This document shows, in pieces, positions 34,571 through 47,538 of a stretch of DNA of 64,000 bases. The translations under genes were made by a program, and so were the position numbers. The first letter of the stretch is position 1, and every line of letters starts with the position of its first letter. The stretch covers positions 1 through 64,000 of the forward strand of contig JACGCM010002205.1 in NCBI GenBank assembly GCA_014058105.1, read 5' to 3'. The notes below the pieces were generated by a model, which saw nothing but the letters and a program-made list of their open reading frames with translations, was not told the origin of the DNA and did not search any database. Source of the stretch: Kingdonia uniflora. Its lineage: Eukaryota; Streptophyta; Magnoliopsida; Ranunculales; Circaeasteraceae.

Positions 34571-37241
34571 TGTTGGGAAAACCGATCAACAAGAACTCAA
34601 AGAACCAACCCTAACCAAAGAGAATTCGAATAAAGGCAATAAAAACACAACACAAGGTTTAATTAGGTGGAAACCCTAAACAGGATCAAAACCACCCCCC
34701 CGACAAGCATGACGAATTTATTATCACACTAAGGGTTACAAGGTTACAGAGATCACTCAAACCTCATCTCTACCCTTACAGATAATCCCAGCAAGAAACC
34801 CTAGAAAAAAAATTCAAGAAACCTCTCTAGAGCAAAACTCTAGATTTCTCCCTTTTTTCTCTCTATCTCTTTCTCACAGTACAGAGGCATTTAACATACA
34901 CTCTCTATTTATAGACTTTCCATTAGGTCATCTCCGAAATAATCATCACGAGATAATCCATCGCTTTAGATCAAATCCCCTTCAAAACGAATTTAGAAAC
35001 AAACAAACAAAGCCAAAGTCGTTCGAACGAGTCATGAGGTCGTTCGAACGAATTAGACAATCCCCTGGAATTTTGGCCCAAGTGCTATTTTCGTTTGAAC
35101 GACTTCAACAGTTTTTGAGCCGTATTCCTAACAATCTCCACCTCGGCGATAAAACTGTTTCTTCTGCTGCATTCGTCGTGTATCCTTGTCGCTTCTCAAT
35201 TATGAGAATTACACGAGTCTAGGTTTTTCCTAGACCCACCAATCGGAACCCACATTCGGATCATCTTTGTAGACCGTGCCATTGCTCCACCTTGAACTAA
35301 ATTCCTCTTTCGAGAAATCTTCATAGCTTCCTTGGTACACGCAACCTTCACATCTCCACCCATTAATTTACCAATCAATGCATACAAGTTCCCGCTTAGA
35401 ACTCCCTTCATGATCAAAGAAGATTTCCGATAAACTTTTATTACTCCACCTCGCCCAAAGTAATTGTAACCCTCATTATCTAACTTGGAAAGTGAAATTA
35501 GATTATGAGTCATACTCGACACATGTTGAACATCATGAAGAACTACGATGCATCCATCGAACATCCTCACGCGAATATCACCCACTCCCGAAATCGACCT
35601 TCGAGAGCCATCGCTCGTCAACACAAACTTGCTACCCTCACACCTTGCATAATTGCCGAACCATGCCTTGTGTGCACATACATGCATTGTAGCCGCACTA
35701 TCAAACACCCATCCTCTATCATGGCGAGAACCATCAGCGGCCACCACGAGGAGCGCCTCCTCACCATCATTACTGGTAACCGTTGCCAGTTTGTTAGTGT
35801 CACTTTCGGAACCTTTTGCCGAACTTGCTCCATTACCTTTCCCCGCTTTGCAATCCGATCTATAATGACCCGATTGACCACAGCTTCAACAAGTTCCTTT
35901 TCTAAACTTATTAAAGCTTCTCTTCCCACTAACCACCATTGCAGAGTTTTCCCCAAAGGATTCGCTACCCTTAAGCCTTCTCTCCTCAAAAAGAAGCGTA
36001 CTTGTAACCTCCTCAAAACTCAAGGTTTTCTTTCCATACATTAACGTAGGTTGAAGATGCTTGAAGGAAGACGGAAGAGACCATATGAGTTGAAGCGCCT
36101 TATCTTCATCCTCAACTTTAACTCCGATCGATTCCAATTCTGAAACGATCCCGTTCAAAGAACCTAAGTGATCACCAACGCTCGTACCCTCATTCATCTT
36201 AAGTGTATGAAGTCGCTCCTTGAGGTATAAGCGATTCGAAAGACTCTTCGTTTGATACAAACTTTCAAGCTTTTCCCAAAGACCCTTTGCGGTCTTCTCT
36301 CCAACCACGTTTGCCAAAACGTTCTTAGCGAGACAAAGGCGTATCCCGCTCGCAGCCCTTGAATCCAGATCTTCCCAGTCCTTTTCTTTATCTTCGTCCG
36401 CTTTCTGGGCCGCTATACCTTTAACCGGAGTTTTAGGTATAGGCTTCCCTTTCAGTGCCTTGCGTAACCCGCCTTGAATCAAAATATCTTGGACTTGTAT
36501 TTGCCACAATCCAAAATTAATCTTCCCATCGAACTTCTCCACATCAAGCCTGATCACGTTAGAATACTTGGATCTTCCCATCTTGCTACTCTACTTGCCC
36601 CAAACCTCGCTCTGATACCAATTGTTAAGAAAACTGAGGGGGCAAATCACGCGCGGAAGCACAATACGATCAGTAAGAACTCAAAGAACCAACTCTAACC
36701 AAAGAGAATTCGAATAAAGGCAATAAAAACACAACACAAGGTTTAATTAGGTGGAAACCCTAAACAGGATCAAAACCACCCCTCCGACAAGCATGGCGAA
36801 TTTATTATCACACTAAGGGTTACAAAAGGTTACAAAGATCACTCAAACCTCACCTCTACCCTTACAGATAATCCCAGCAAGAAACCCTAGAAAGAAAAAA
36901 TCCAAGAAACCTCTCCAGAGCTAAACCCTAAATTTCTCCATTTTTTCTCTCTATCTCTTTCTCACAGTACAGAGGCATTTAACATACACTCTCTATTTAT
37001 AGACTTTCCATTAGGTCATCTCCGAAATAAGCATCACGAGATAATCCATCGCTTTAGATCAAATCCCCTTCAAAACGAATTTAGAAACAAACAAACAAAG
37101 CCAAAGTCGTTCGAACGAGTCATGAGGTCGTTCGAACGAATTAGACAATCCCCTGGAATTTTGGCCCAAGCGCTATTTTCGTTCGAACGACTTCCCACTC
37201 GTTCGAACGACTTCAACAGTTTTTGAGCCGTATTCCTAACG
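34571..37241 (-). mobile_element. Non-autonomous copia element, gag-protease only (right copy)
   Basis: LTRs at 36623-37241 (5') and 34571-35133 (3') on the minus strand, with target duplicate CCTTC (GAAGG on the element strand) at 37242-37246 and 34566-34570. The same LTR indels and the same zinc-knuckle stop as the left copy show that one insertion was duplicated. Confidence 0.92.
35196..36581 (-). pseudogene. Copia gag-protease polyprotein with one stop (right copy)
   Basis: ATG at 36581. Gag runs to the TGA at 35886-35888, then the same frame continues through zinc knuckle and protease to 35196. The gag portion translates identically to the left copy. See 5573-6958 for the domain description. 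Confidence 0.88.
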
Positions 37242-40200
37242 CCTTCTGCAGCGGATCGTCTCTTTCCATCCATAAGTCATCAACTGACGGTAGGCGAGTG
37301 TTGATTGTTGAGTCTTCATCTAAAAGAGACGGCTCAAACATCTTCAAATGCTCGACATTAATCACCGAATACATCTTTATGAAAGGTGAAAAATCGAAGT
37401 CAAACTCACATGTCTTGCCTTGTAACAACTTTTGGCGAAACACACTACGCCCTTTGGGATGATCATATCCTGCAACATACTCCGACAGAACAATAGGTTT
37501 TATCTGCATAACTACCTACAAAGAAAAAATAGTTGGTAATGGGGGTCGAGATAATCTATCAGCCATTTTGTTGTCCACTCCCTTCTTATACTTGATAATC
37601 AAGGGGAATTGTTGCAGATACGACATCCACTTTATCTGGCGGGCTTGTTGTAGCTTGGACTGCATAGCTAAAAACTGGAACGGTTTGTAATCAGAATATA
37701 CCACAACCTCCTCTTGCAACTTCCCCATTTCATTTTATTGCTTAGAAGACTTTGTCATTGTAGACAACACTGTAGCCGACGTACCCTCTTGAACCGGTCG
37801 CACCAATAACACAAAATTGCCAATCGCATTAACCAACCTCTTTACCTGAGTCACCGTTACTAAATTATTCGTGGTGACATGCTCTTTACAAGCATTGATA
37901 TATAACTCTTTTCCCTCCTTCACAAGACGATACTAGCGAGCTTTACGGTAATGAATCGAATCTCGGTCCCAAAGATAAGGGCTACCCAAGATGACCTAAT
38001 ACACATTTAAATGAATCACTTCACATGTTACCTCGTCAATAAACCTTTCAGTGATCGCAAACTTGAATATACACTGCTTTCGTGATCATCAAATCCGTAT
38101 TTTTCTGAATCCACCCCAAACCATACGGCTTAGGATGAGTTGTAGTATTCAAACCCATCTTCTTCACCAATGCCTCAAAAATCTAATTTTTTTGACTACC
38201 TAGATCAATAATGGCCTCGACTAAGCTCTACTTCATCTGAATACTGACATGTAAAAGTTCTTCTCGACTCTCCTACTCGGTAGCCATAGTCTGTTGAAAC
38301 ATGAGTGTAAGCTTAGGATTCGGTTTATCTAAATCCGGGAGGTCAACAACCGTTGTGGCTAGTGCATATCTCTCTTTCTTGCTCTTCTCCTCCGGCCTAA
38401 GCTCTGGGTGAAATTTCTAATATTTATCTAAAATATGTCCACTCGCCTTACAATGACTGTAATAATTCTCCTTGGACGAAGACCCCTCTCTTTTGGACTC
38501 TCCCTTATGCTTGTTTTACCAACTAGACTTGTACCCCAACCTATTTTTGTTGTCTTTTTTGTCACTCTTCAAGTACTTGCCTTCAATAACAATTGCTTTC
38601 ACGGTAGCATCTTCGATATTGGCCACAGTAAAGAGCTTAAACTCTTTTCTAATAAACTTTGACAAACCCCCCGTGTACTTCATGGATACCTCATACTCGT
38701 CCACATCGATGTCCAAAACCAAAGCTTGGTTATGAAACGTCGTAGTGTACTCTTGTACGGATTACTTAGACTTTTGACACAAATTATGCCATTTGAACCA
38801 TCCCTCTTGCTCATACCCAATCAGATAAAATTATTTTCTCACTAATATCTTAAATTCCTTCCAACTCAAACTTCCTACTTTGTGACGTTTTTGATAGGAT
38901 TTCCACCACGTGAGTGCATGACTTGCGAATTTCAATGTAGAAAAACATATTTTCTAAGCATTGGATTATTCGTAAAGAGAAAAATAAGTTTCTAGCCTAT
39001 CTAACCAAGTATCCAACTTTTTGGCATCGATTGAACCATCGAATACCAGAATTTTGATTTTAAAATCGATACGGGGATTACACATAGGATTTATTGACTT
39101 GCCAATAACCGATCGCTCCTCGACGGATTCGGCATCACTAGAATCACTATCTACCTCCTTGGTATCCTCCTCTGCAACCCCTTTCTTCTTCGACCATACT
39201 CGTCGTTTCACCGAAGAGAAAGCTTTCGCGAGGTTCGTGAGACGTAATTGCTCTACCAACTTCCCTAGAGTAGTAGTTAGGTCAGAAACCTTCATTTCCA
39301 AAGTCGTGAGTCAATCTTCAAAATCACCCATCTCCAAATTGGTGGGAGAATTTCCTTTTTAGAGCTTCAATTGCTCAAATACTTGATTTCCATTTAACTC
39401 CTCTCAAACCCCAAGTCTATCTTTCAAAAATTTGGATCCCTCTAAGATTACTTTATCTTGCCTAACCTTGCCCCTTTATGAGGATTACAAGTTTCCAAGT
39501 TACAAAATAGAACAATTATTAATCTATAGTACGATAGAAAAGCTCTAGTTAGCAGAAAAATACGAAGAACAACAATTGGTTAGGAAAAATAAGAGATTCA
39601 ATTGCAAAGAACATAGTAATTACAATGATAATACTCTAAATCCTAAGTTCTTCCCCATAAGTTTTTTTAGAACTAACATAGATAGAAAAATAACCTAGTT
39701 CCCTTTATATACTAGGGAACTCAAAATAATAATAATAACGGATCTCGAGGCAAAACAACTCCTAAAATCACAAACTATGCCCAAGTCGTTCGAACAACAT
39801 TCAAACTCGTTAGAACGACTTTTCGCCTAATTGATCTTAAACCCTAGAAAGTTGACAACTCGTTCGAACGGTATGACAACTCGTTTGAACAAAAATGTGT
39901 CTATGGGACAAATTCCAGAGAACATGAAAAAAGTCGTTCGAACGAAATAAGGAGTCGTTAGAACGACTTGGGTTTCCTAGTCAAAATTCTTGAGAGGTGG
40001 AATTGGGTCGTTCGAACGACTCTCAACCTCGTTCGAAAAACTTTTGATTAATTTCCCTAGATCCTCCTGGATCAATTATGCCCTTAAACACCTAAAACAA
40101 TAAGCTGGATCTCACCTCTGTTTGAACAAAACAATAGTCTATTCTAACAGACTAAAAGTTTGTTCAAACAATTTACTCAAACAAGTATTTATTCGAACAA

Positions 40201-40457
40201 ACATAGAAGTATGTTTCAACAAACATGAGTCAATTCAAAAAGACTAAAAGTCTATTTGAATAATCTACTCAGACAGATGTTTCTTCGAACAAACATAAAA
40301 GTATATTCGAACAAACATGAGTGTATTCGAACATACTAAAAGTCTATTCAAATAGACTTTAACAAAATAAAAAAAAATGACTCAGATTATAATGTCTACT
40401 TTGGGCTTTGTCGTACTCTTATTTCTTTCTTGTGAAGGATCATCACACGGGGATAGT

Positions 40458-41125
40458 GGATCTACAAGGGTGGAATAAGAATGACATACTGCTTATCAAC
40501 ATTTCATGATCATTTTCCCCCTTCTGCTTAATTAGTGAGCGATCCTCCATGCAACTTTGGAGGATCCCATGATGCAAACTGTAAAATGTGTTGTTCAGCA
40601 AGTCTTTCTTCAAGTTGTCCACAATAAAGTTAAACATTGCCATTATTGCCAATAAGAGTACAAAGTTGTATTTTTCAAATAGTTTAAGTTTATACTTTGA
40701 ACCTTTGTAACTCATTGTCTCTGATTTGTGGGGGCCTTCTTCAATCATACCTCAAAATGGTTTCCGTTACTATCTATTACTAATAGATTTTTAAGTAGAT
40801 TTGTTTGGATTTTTCTACTTACTCGTAAATCCGATGTATTACCTATCTTTATGTCCTTTATATCCAAAATTGAAAATTTTACTAAACAAGAAAATCAAGA
40901 TATTCCAATCAGACAATGGAGAAGAATATCAAAATTTTACTCCATTTCTTGATAGTCAAGGCATATACTATCGCTTCTCCTTGCCCGTACACCGCCGAAC
41001 AAAATGGCCTAGCAGAAAGGCGATATTGCCACATTGTTGAAACTGGACAATCTCTCCTACACAATGCATATATGTCATTTGATTTATGGGCTGAGGTCTT
41101 TAACACCTTTTGTAATTGATAGGAC
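40458..41125 (+). pseudogene. Copia integrase fragment (right copy)
   Basis: Mirror of 974-1640. It reads SDNGEEYQNF and CPYTAEQNGLAERR, so one glycine of the SDNGGEY block has become Glu. Several residue differences from the left copy show faster divergence here than in the inner arm. Confidence 0.75.
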
Positions 41126-42462
41126 ATTTTATAGGGTTTATTAATAATCTCACTTATTTAGAAATTATAATGTATAAAGGGTAAGTGGGGTATCGAACAC
41201 ATGAAGGTTCTAAAGGCTTTAACTAGTCTAGACTCTGGGAATCTGGGTTTGGTTTATATCATAGCTAAGTTTTAACTAATTAAACTATGAAATTAGCCTA
41301 GAGCAGGCACCCACAAAGTACACTTCTAGTTATTCAGTATGATTTGTGTAGTGGCTTATTCCGAATCTTGAACTCAAGCTCCATCTTTGACCATCATACA
41401 TTTACTCGACCTCATCAACATACGATTACATGGCACATTATGGAACAACTACAAAGAAGTCTACTTATCATCCTCGACCTCTACATTAACAGTTCGATTC
41501 AACAAGCACTCCGTCATTAATGAAGCCGTTACAAAATGGAAGGATTAAGCCGTTACACAATCAGTTCAATGACTCATCAAATCCATATTATAACGTTCAT
41601 CATTAAGATAATAATGGTCATCAAACGGTCATATTATAAGACCTATAAATAGGACCAGAGAACTACAGATAAAAGTACATGAAATTTAACCTAGAAACTC
41701 TGCACAAAACTGTACAGGGAGTTCTTTATAATAGCTAGCAAACATCAATAATATCTTTATTTCTAAATCCTCAAGAGAGGTCATGGTTTTTAACCTAATA
41801 AAAGGTTTTCCATGCTAAACCTTATGTTAGCAGTTACCTATTGCTTACTAACGTTCTGATTATCATTGGTGTGAGAGACTAAGTTTGATATACGAAATTA
41901 GGTTATTATATTTGGTGCCGTCTGTAAGAACGAAGCATTTAGCCACAGTTCTCAGAAGCAGTTGATAATTACTCTTTTCACAGAATGCTGCATCAAGACC
42001 ATAATACTCTAATTGGCCCAACATAAGGAAACACCGTACTAGTAGAATTGCGGGCCACTCTACACTCTATGACTAAAAGACGGGACACTCCAGAACAACA
42101 ACTAGTAGATGTGCGAGATACGTTGAAAGTTCTACAGGGTAAAAGAACAAAAGAACAAAGACACGCTGCCAGCCACCTCACAAGTTTCCATTCGAGACAG
42201 GCTAGGACCCCAAGGCAATAACCTGGGAGCTGATATTCGATCCAATCATAATCATCAGGGGGCCGAGCTCATACAGATACAAGGAGTCCACTAAGAAGTT
42301 GATGGCGTCCCCGCTGAATCATGCAAGCGAAGGACCCACCCAGGGGAAAAGTTTGCATTCCAGCACGTGATCGACCAAGTGAAGGAATAGGCAACAACAT
42401 TCCTCGATAAGGACGCATCCCACGTCAGACCATCATAGCTTGTCAGTACGTGACTCGGGAAC

Positions 42463-43470
42463 ATGTCTAAAAATGTATCAAAAAATTATTTGAAACTCAT
42501 ATTCAAACCACCAAAGGTATCCACAACAGACTACAGAAAAACCCAATTGCTAAGGAGCTATTGGACGGTGAAGTTCCCGCCAGTTTCCACACCCCAAAAA
42601 TCTGAAAGTACAGGAGAACTGATGAACATATTCAAGAATTCCAGGACGCTTTAGGCTTACATTCTACATTAAATCACATTTTATGCCGTCTCTTTCCTAC
42701 CAGCTTCCAGGGCGAACCATTGCGATGGTTCTACTCACTACAAGAAGAATTCATTCGCACATTTAAACATTTGCAAGAACTTTTCATCAAGAACTACTCG
42801 CACAATAGAGACAAAAAGGAAAATTTATTCTCTTTGTTCATCCTTAAGCAGATGCCAGACGAGAAGCTTGAAACGTTCACTAAGAAATTTTTGAAGTTGG
42901 CCAGAAAGGTAGATCGACTGGATCAGAAGATTAATATTTTGGCCTTTACAAACGCTCTGCTCGTGGATGGTAGATCAAAGGAATACCTTATTCTTAATAA
43001 ATCTACGGCCCTGATAGACATGATCGAAAAAGTAAATGGATATATCGATCTGGAACGGATGGTATCCGAGAGGCAGAAGCCCTAGAGGTCATCCCTAACA
43101 GCAAGAGATCAATCCACAGAGCGAGACTTCAACCGTACTACAGATTACAGGGGAGACATAAAATGAACCAAATTTAATGTCGATCGACCTCGAAGAGGTA
43201 AAAACTTACCAAAACCATGTATTCCCAAGTTAACTGTCACAATAGCCAGCCTATATCGCACACTTCTAAATGATAAATTCTTCTGTAATGCCCAATATCT
43301 CCAACCCATCGAAAACATACCGTATTGTATACACCACAGAGACTGACATCATGACACAGAACATTGCTTCGCTTTACAGTGATTTGTTGAGTATATCTTT
43401 GCTAAAGGACGAATGCATGAGTATATCGTAGATGTTAAAATGTACAAAAACGGGAGTTACAAGCTTAATA
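42463..43470 (+). pseudogene. Tat element A gag
   Basis: Fragments in several frames. The best piece (42720-43085) has FIRTFKHLQELFIKNY, KQMPDEKLETF and NALLVDGRSKEY, the Tat gag core, followed by a degraded zinc-knuckle region with HHDTEHC near 43350. Element B's gag (47539-48540) aligns piece by piece. Stops and frameshifts prevent a product. Confidence 0.75.
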
Positions 43471-43511
43471 TTGAGATCGTATAGATATAAGGGGAGGCAG
43501 AGGAAAAACAT

Positions 43512-44054
43512 TTGTACCACATCTCCCTGAGCCATTTTATCGAGACTCATACAAGTAACAGGTCGATCAAATTCAAAAGACGACATCTCGGCCAATACCG
43601 TGATTTGGCCATGGTCGATAAAGAGGTCCGGTTACTCCCCACATCTAGTTATCAACGAACAATGATTTCCTTCAAAGATTACGATGTTTGCCACGTCAAC
43701 TTTCCTTATCATGACGCACTCGTGATCATGTTGAAAATGAGTAATGTCATACTACATACAATGATGGAAGATACTGGCAGTAGTATCGAACTACTCTTCT
43801 AAAGTATGATCGATCAGATGGGACTAATTGACAAAGTTCAGCCTAGTGACATCGATATCAGTGGCTTCAATGGCTTCAAAGAAGAACGTGTGGGAAAAAT
43901 TATACTTTCTATTACCGCAGGGCCGGTGACGGTTGACGTTGTGTTTTACGTTATAAATGTAAAATCCTATTATTTAGGAATTATGGGACGCTGCTGGCTG
44001 CATAACATACGAGTTATCCCATCGACCTATCATTTGACATTACGGTTCGATTAG
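43512..44054 (+). pseudogene. Tat element A protease region
   Basis: Two adjoining frames. The first ends with MMEDTGSSIELLF, the aspartic protease block (DTGS), where a preceding residue differs from B's MIDTGS. The second continues DISGFNGFKEERVGKI and GIMGRCWLHN. A stop (43801-43803) separates them. Confidence 0.75.
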
Positions 44055-44379
44055 AATGGTGGTATCTACGAAATCAATGGCAGTCAGAAGCTAGCTTGAG
44101 CTTACGAAAATGTTGTTACCATCGTGATGGAACCACCAGCGCAACAAATCATATAACAATTACAGAATATTATAGAGAATACTATAGAGAACCAGCTACC
44201 AAGTACAGAAACTACAGAATATGTCAAAATTAGTAGAGACAAATAGGGTACCATATTGGAACTCTTTTACCCATGACAGAGCGTAATACTCTTATTCAAT
44301 TTCTAAAAGACAACAGTGACGTCCTCGCATGGACATTTCATGAAATACCAGGCATTAATCCAAATTTGGCTTGCTGCAA

Positions 44380-46110
44380 GCTTAGTTTAAAAGATAAGGC
44401 TGAGGCAGTCAAACAAAAATAGATGACCTTATCCCCAAGGTTACGAGATGAAGTCAATAAAGAGATCGATATACTCATTGAAGTTGGCTTTATTCAAAAA
44501 GCTAATTACCTCGAATGGATCTCGAACATCGTAGTAGTCCCGAAGAAAAATGGCAAGATCAAAGTATGCGTGGATTTTACAGACTTGAATAAACATACTT
44601 CGAAAGATAGTTTTCCCCTTCCTATCATCAACTATCTGCTCGATTCCACTGCGGGACACGAAATATTATCCATGATGGATGTCACATTAGGGTATAATCA
44701 GATACCTCTTTTGCTACAAAGTCATGCCTTTCGGCCTCAAGAACACTGGAGCCACTTACTAGAGACTGATGACTCAAATGTTCAAGGACCATCTCAGGAA
44801 AATGATGGAAGTTTATATTGATGATATGCCGTGTAAAACTCTCAAAAGGGTAAACCATATCGCGGATTTGCATACGACCTTTGAAATTATTCGATTATAC
44901 AAAATGAGACTAAATCCTGATAAATGCCAATTCGAAGTCCAATCAGGTAAATTCTTGGGATATTTGATTAGCAAGCGAGGTATCAAAGTTGGCCCAGATC
45001 GTATTCGTACTTTGTTATCCATGCCCTCACCAAAGACAAAGAAAGACGTCCAAAAGATAGTCGGCAAAATAACTGTAATAAATAATTTTGTTTCTAAGTC
45101 TTCAGATCGGCGTAGATGGTTATTCGACCTTCTGCGATAAGGGACGAAGAAAGGGAAACCTAAAAAAGATCCTAAGATTGAGTGGACCACAGAATATGAA
45201 GCAGCGTTTCAGAAGCTAAAGCGCTATTTGGGAAAACCACTAGTAATGAGTATACCCAAGGAAGGAAAAGATCTTACGGTATATCTTACAGTTACTGATA
45301 CTCACTCATCTCAGTTCTCATCCAACTCGACGAAAAGATAGAAAATCCCGTCTACTTCATTAGTAAGACTCTCACTCCAACAGAAACGCAGTAAACTACT
45401 ATTAAAAGAAATGCTCTTAGCTCTCGTTTATACATCACAGAAGTTAAAACAATATTTCCAAGCTCATTCAGTTCGAGTAATAACAAATTACCCTTTGCAC
45501 GAAGTCCTATCCAAACGAGAGAAATTCAGACGAGTCCAAATATGGTCGGTTACTCTTGGTGAGCACGATATACGTTTCGAACCACGGCATTCCAAAAAAG
45601 GGCAAGTAGTAGTAGATTTCTTTGTAGATTTTCTAGTAGATGACCCCGATTGGGAAGAGGATAGTACTAAGATAAATGAGGGATAGTTCAAAGAGAAATC
45701 GGATTGGATATCCAAGAAAGGTTAACACCTTTAACTGACGGTTCTGCCGAACCAGCAGGATCAGGCATCGAGATAGTTCTTATCACACCTTCCAATGACA
45801 TAATTGAGAAATTAATTCAACTCAACTTTGAAGCTACCAACAATGAGACCAAATACGATGTACTAATCCACGGACTGGATATGGCACTAGAGATTGGTAT
45901 GCCCGAGTTATCTGTTTACACGGACTCCTTATTAATTGTGAACCATTATACAGATAAATATCAGAAAAATGGAAAGATGATCGACTACGTAGCAGCGGTA
46001 GCCGACAGAATGAGTAGATTTTAAAAGGCTATAATCGAACACTTACCTGGTGGAGAAAATAGATATTCTGACTCCTTCGCCTATTTTGCTGGAGTCCTAA
46101 GAACAAAAGT
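44380..46110 (+). pseudogene. Tat element A reverse transcriptase, RNase H and second RNase H
   Basis: The reverse transcriptase starts DEVNKEIDILIEVGF with VPKKNGKIKVCVDF and MMDVTLGYNQIP. A deletion/frameshift removes the middle, then the YIDD active site (44813-44824) and LNPDKCQFEV follow. RNase H is at 45411-45686 (ALVYTSQKLKQYF, FEPRHSKKGQ). The second RNase H is at 45704-46024 with LTDGSAEPAGSG and YTDSLLIVNHY. It is broken into at least five frames. Confidence 0.85.
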
Positions 46111-46465
46111 CTAATATTTAAAGATCAAAATGGTATCCACCCCCAGCATTAATATCATCGGCTCAAATGCCATTAATACTGGGGGCGACAAAGAGGTCGA
46201 AAATGATTAAAGACGTCATTTCCTTACATATATCGGACCAAATAGCACATTTGATGGCAAACTGCCCAAGGATATTAATGGATGCGCCTCAATACTACTC
46301 TCTAGTTCAACAATACTTCTTGGAAGGGCCTACCCCTCGACCTAGTCCAAACTCGAACTACCTCAGTATCAGACTCATACATTTCACACTTGACATAAAC
46401 AATCATCATTGCTACCTAGACCACGAACTGATAAAGAACATGGACCGAGCACTACATAAAATATG

Positions 46466-46880
46466 AACAAGTCAAAGACACCTGTCTCCCAAGAGCTAAA
46501 TAGTTACACAGTCAACTACCACTTACCTCATTATTTGGAAAACTTGTTTCTGCACGATAACAAGCTGCGGATGAGGTCTATATAAAGGAAAAGTTCCAGA
46601 GGAGATGAGGACCAAAAAAACTAGATTTTCTAGACTCTAACAAAACTTCTTATTTTAAGATCAAACATTTATAGTTTTAGAGATCACTTGTAATAAGATA
46701 TCAGCCTTAATCAATAAAAGTTACTATTACTGAAACCCTCAACTCGAGGTTGTGGTTTTTTTACCTATTCAAAGGTTTTCCACACTAAATCACCTGTATC
46801 ATTTCTTGTATTACATTAATTTTTGTAACATGTACATTTTGTGTAAGAGTTAATTATGAGCTATGAAATTTGGCCATTAC
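46466..46880 (+). mobile_element. 5' LTR of Tat element B
   Basis: Probable start TGAACAAGTC. It contains CTATATAAAGG near 46579 (TATA-like), and near its end GGTTTTCCACACTAAA, similar to element A's LTR. It abuts the truncated end of element A. Confidence 0.55.
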
Positions 46881-47538
46881 ATTTGGCGCCATCTGTGGGA
46901 AAGAATATATTTTTACGATATCCTAAGGCATACATTCACTATACTATCTATTTCCAATCATGGTCACTTCCAAGCGACCAGCAACAGAAATCTAGCTTGA
47001 TTTTTTAGTTGAACCGGAGCAGCTTACTAAACTACAGGCGAATCTCTACACCGAGACAGAGAAGCATAATGAGCTCAGACATCAGTTATCTCTTGACCGA
47101 GAGCTGCGACAAAGAGCTCGAAACTGAGTGACAAACTCGTTTGACAACATTCAAACGACATGAAGAGCAGATGACAACCATGTAGACTACATTACAAGCT
47201 TTATAGGATACTCAACAAGCTCCTAAACCATAGATCAAGATCATGTTCTGACGAACTCCTGAGTTTTTGTACGAGAAAGATTAGGCCCTCAAGGAGTCAC
47301 GAACAAAGCAATTTCCAAAAATATTCAATACTAACTTTAACCTTCTATTCATTTGGGCAGCAAAGTTCAGTCAGATATCAGCAGAGGTCTCCGACCTTCC
47401 ATGCGTTAAGAGGATGACCAACGACCTCAACCTCAGATTCCAGCACGTGATCGCTTGAGTGAGGGAACCGGCACTCATAATCCTCAACCACCCCGCCAAG
47501 CCACTCAGGCCAAACGTTAGTACGTCACACAAGAGCAT

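Larger units (their letters stand above)
34076..40388 (-). mobile_element. Decayed Ty3-gypsy element with nested copia (right copy)
   Basis: Mirror of 1743-8083, read on the minus strand. The C-run at 34372-34393 (22 bases) marks the polypurine tract and the copia element occupies 34571-37241. The gag remnant is 38966-39301 with continuation to 37935. The RNase H end and chromodomain-like tail lie at 37247-37728. Compared with the left, this copy lacks 201 bp covering the primer-binding site and about 42 bp across the 5' LTR edge, but has about 187 bp (39947-40133) absent on the left. One homopolymer near 38670 has six C instead of five, which keeps the gag frame open a little longer. Confidence 0.85.
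25599..42102. repeat. Right arm of giant inverted repeat
   Basis: Reverse complement of 1-16561. The inner boundary is sharp: from 25599 outward it matches the left arm, while 25598 and lower positions do not match beyond 16561. A diverged repeat unit runs across this boundary uninterrupted (25573-25740 against 26163-26330), so this side looks like the original, unbroken sequence. The outer end at 42102 lies inside a Tat-type gypsy element that continues to the right, and its partner would lie left of the window. Confidence 0.97.
41340..46465 (+). mobile_element. Tat-lineage gypsy element A, lacking integrase
   Basis: The LTR (about 41340-41910, start approximate) ends at primer-binding motif TTTGGTGCCG (41911-41920), the type seen in Tat elements. 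The internal order is gag, protease, reverse transcriptase, RNase H, then a second archaeal-type RNase H. This extra domain marks the Tat/Ogre-like group. After it the sequence runs IIEHLPGGENRY and soon reaches the LTR of element B, with no integrase. The palindrome arm ends inside this element at 42102. Confidence 0.85.
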
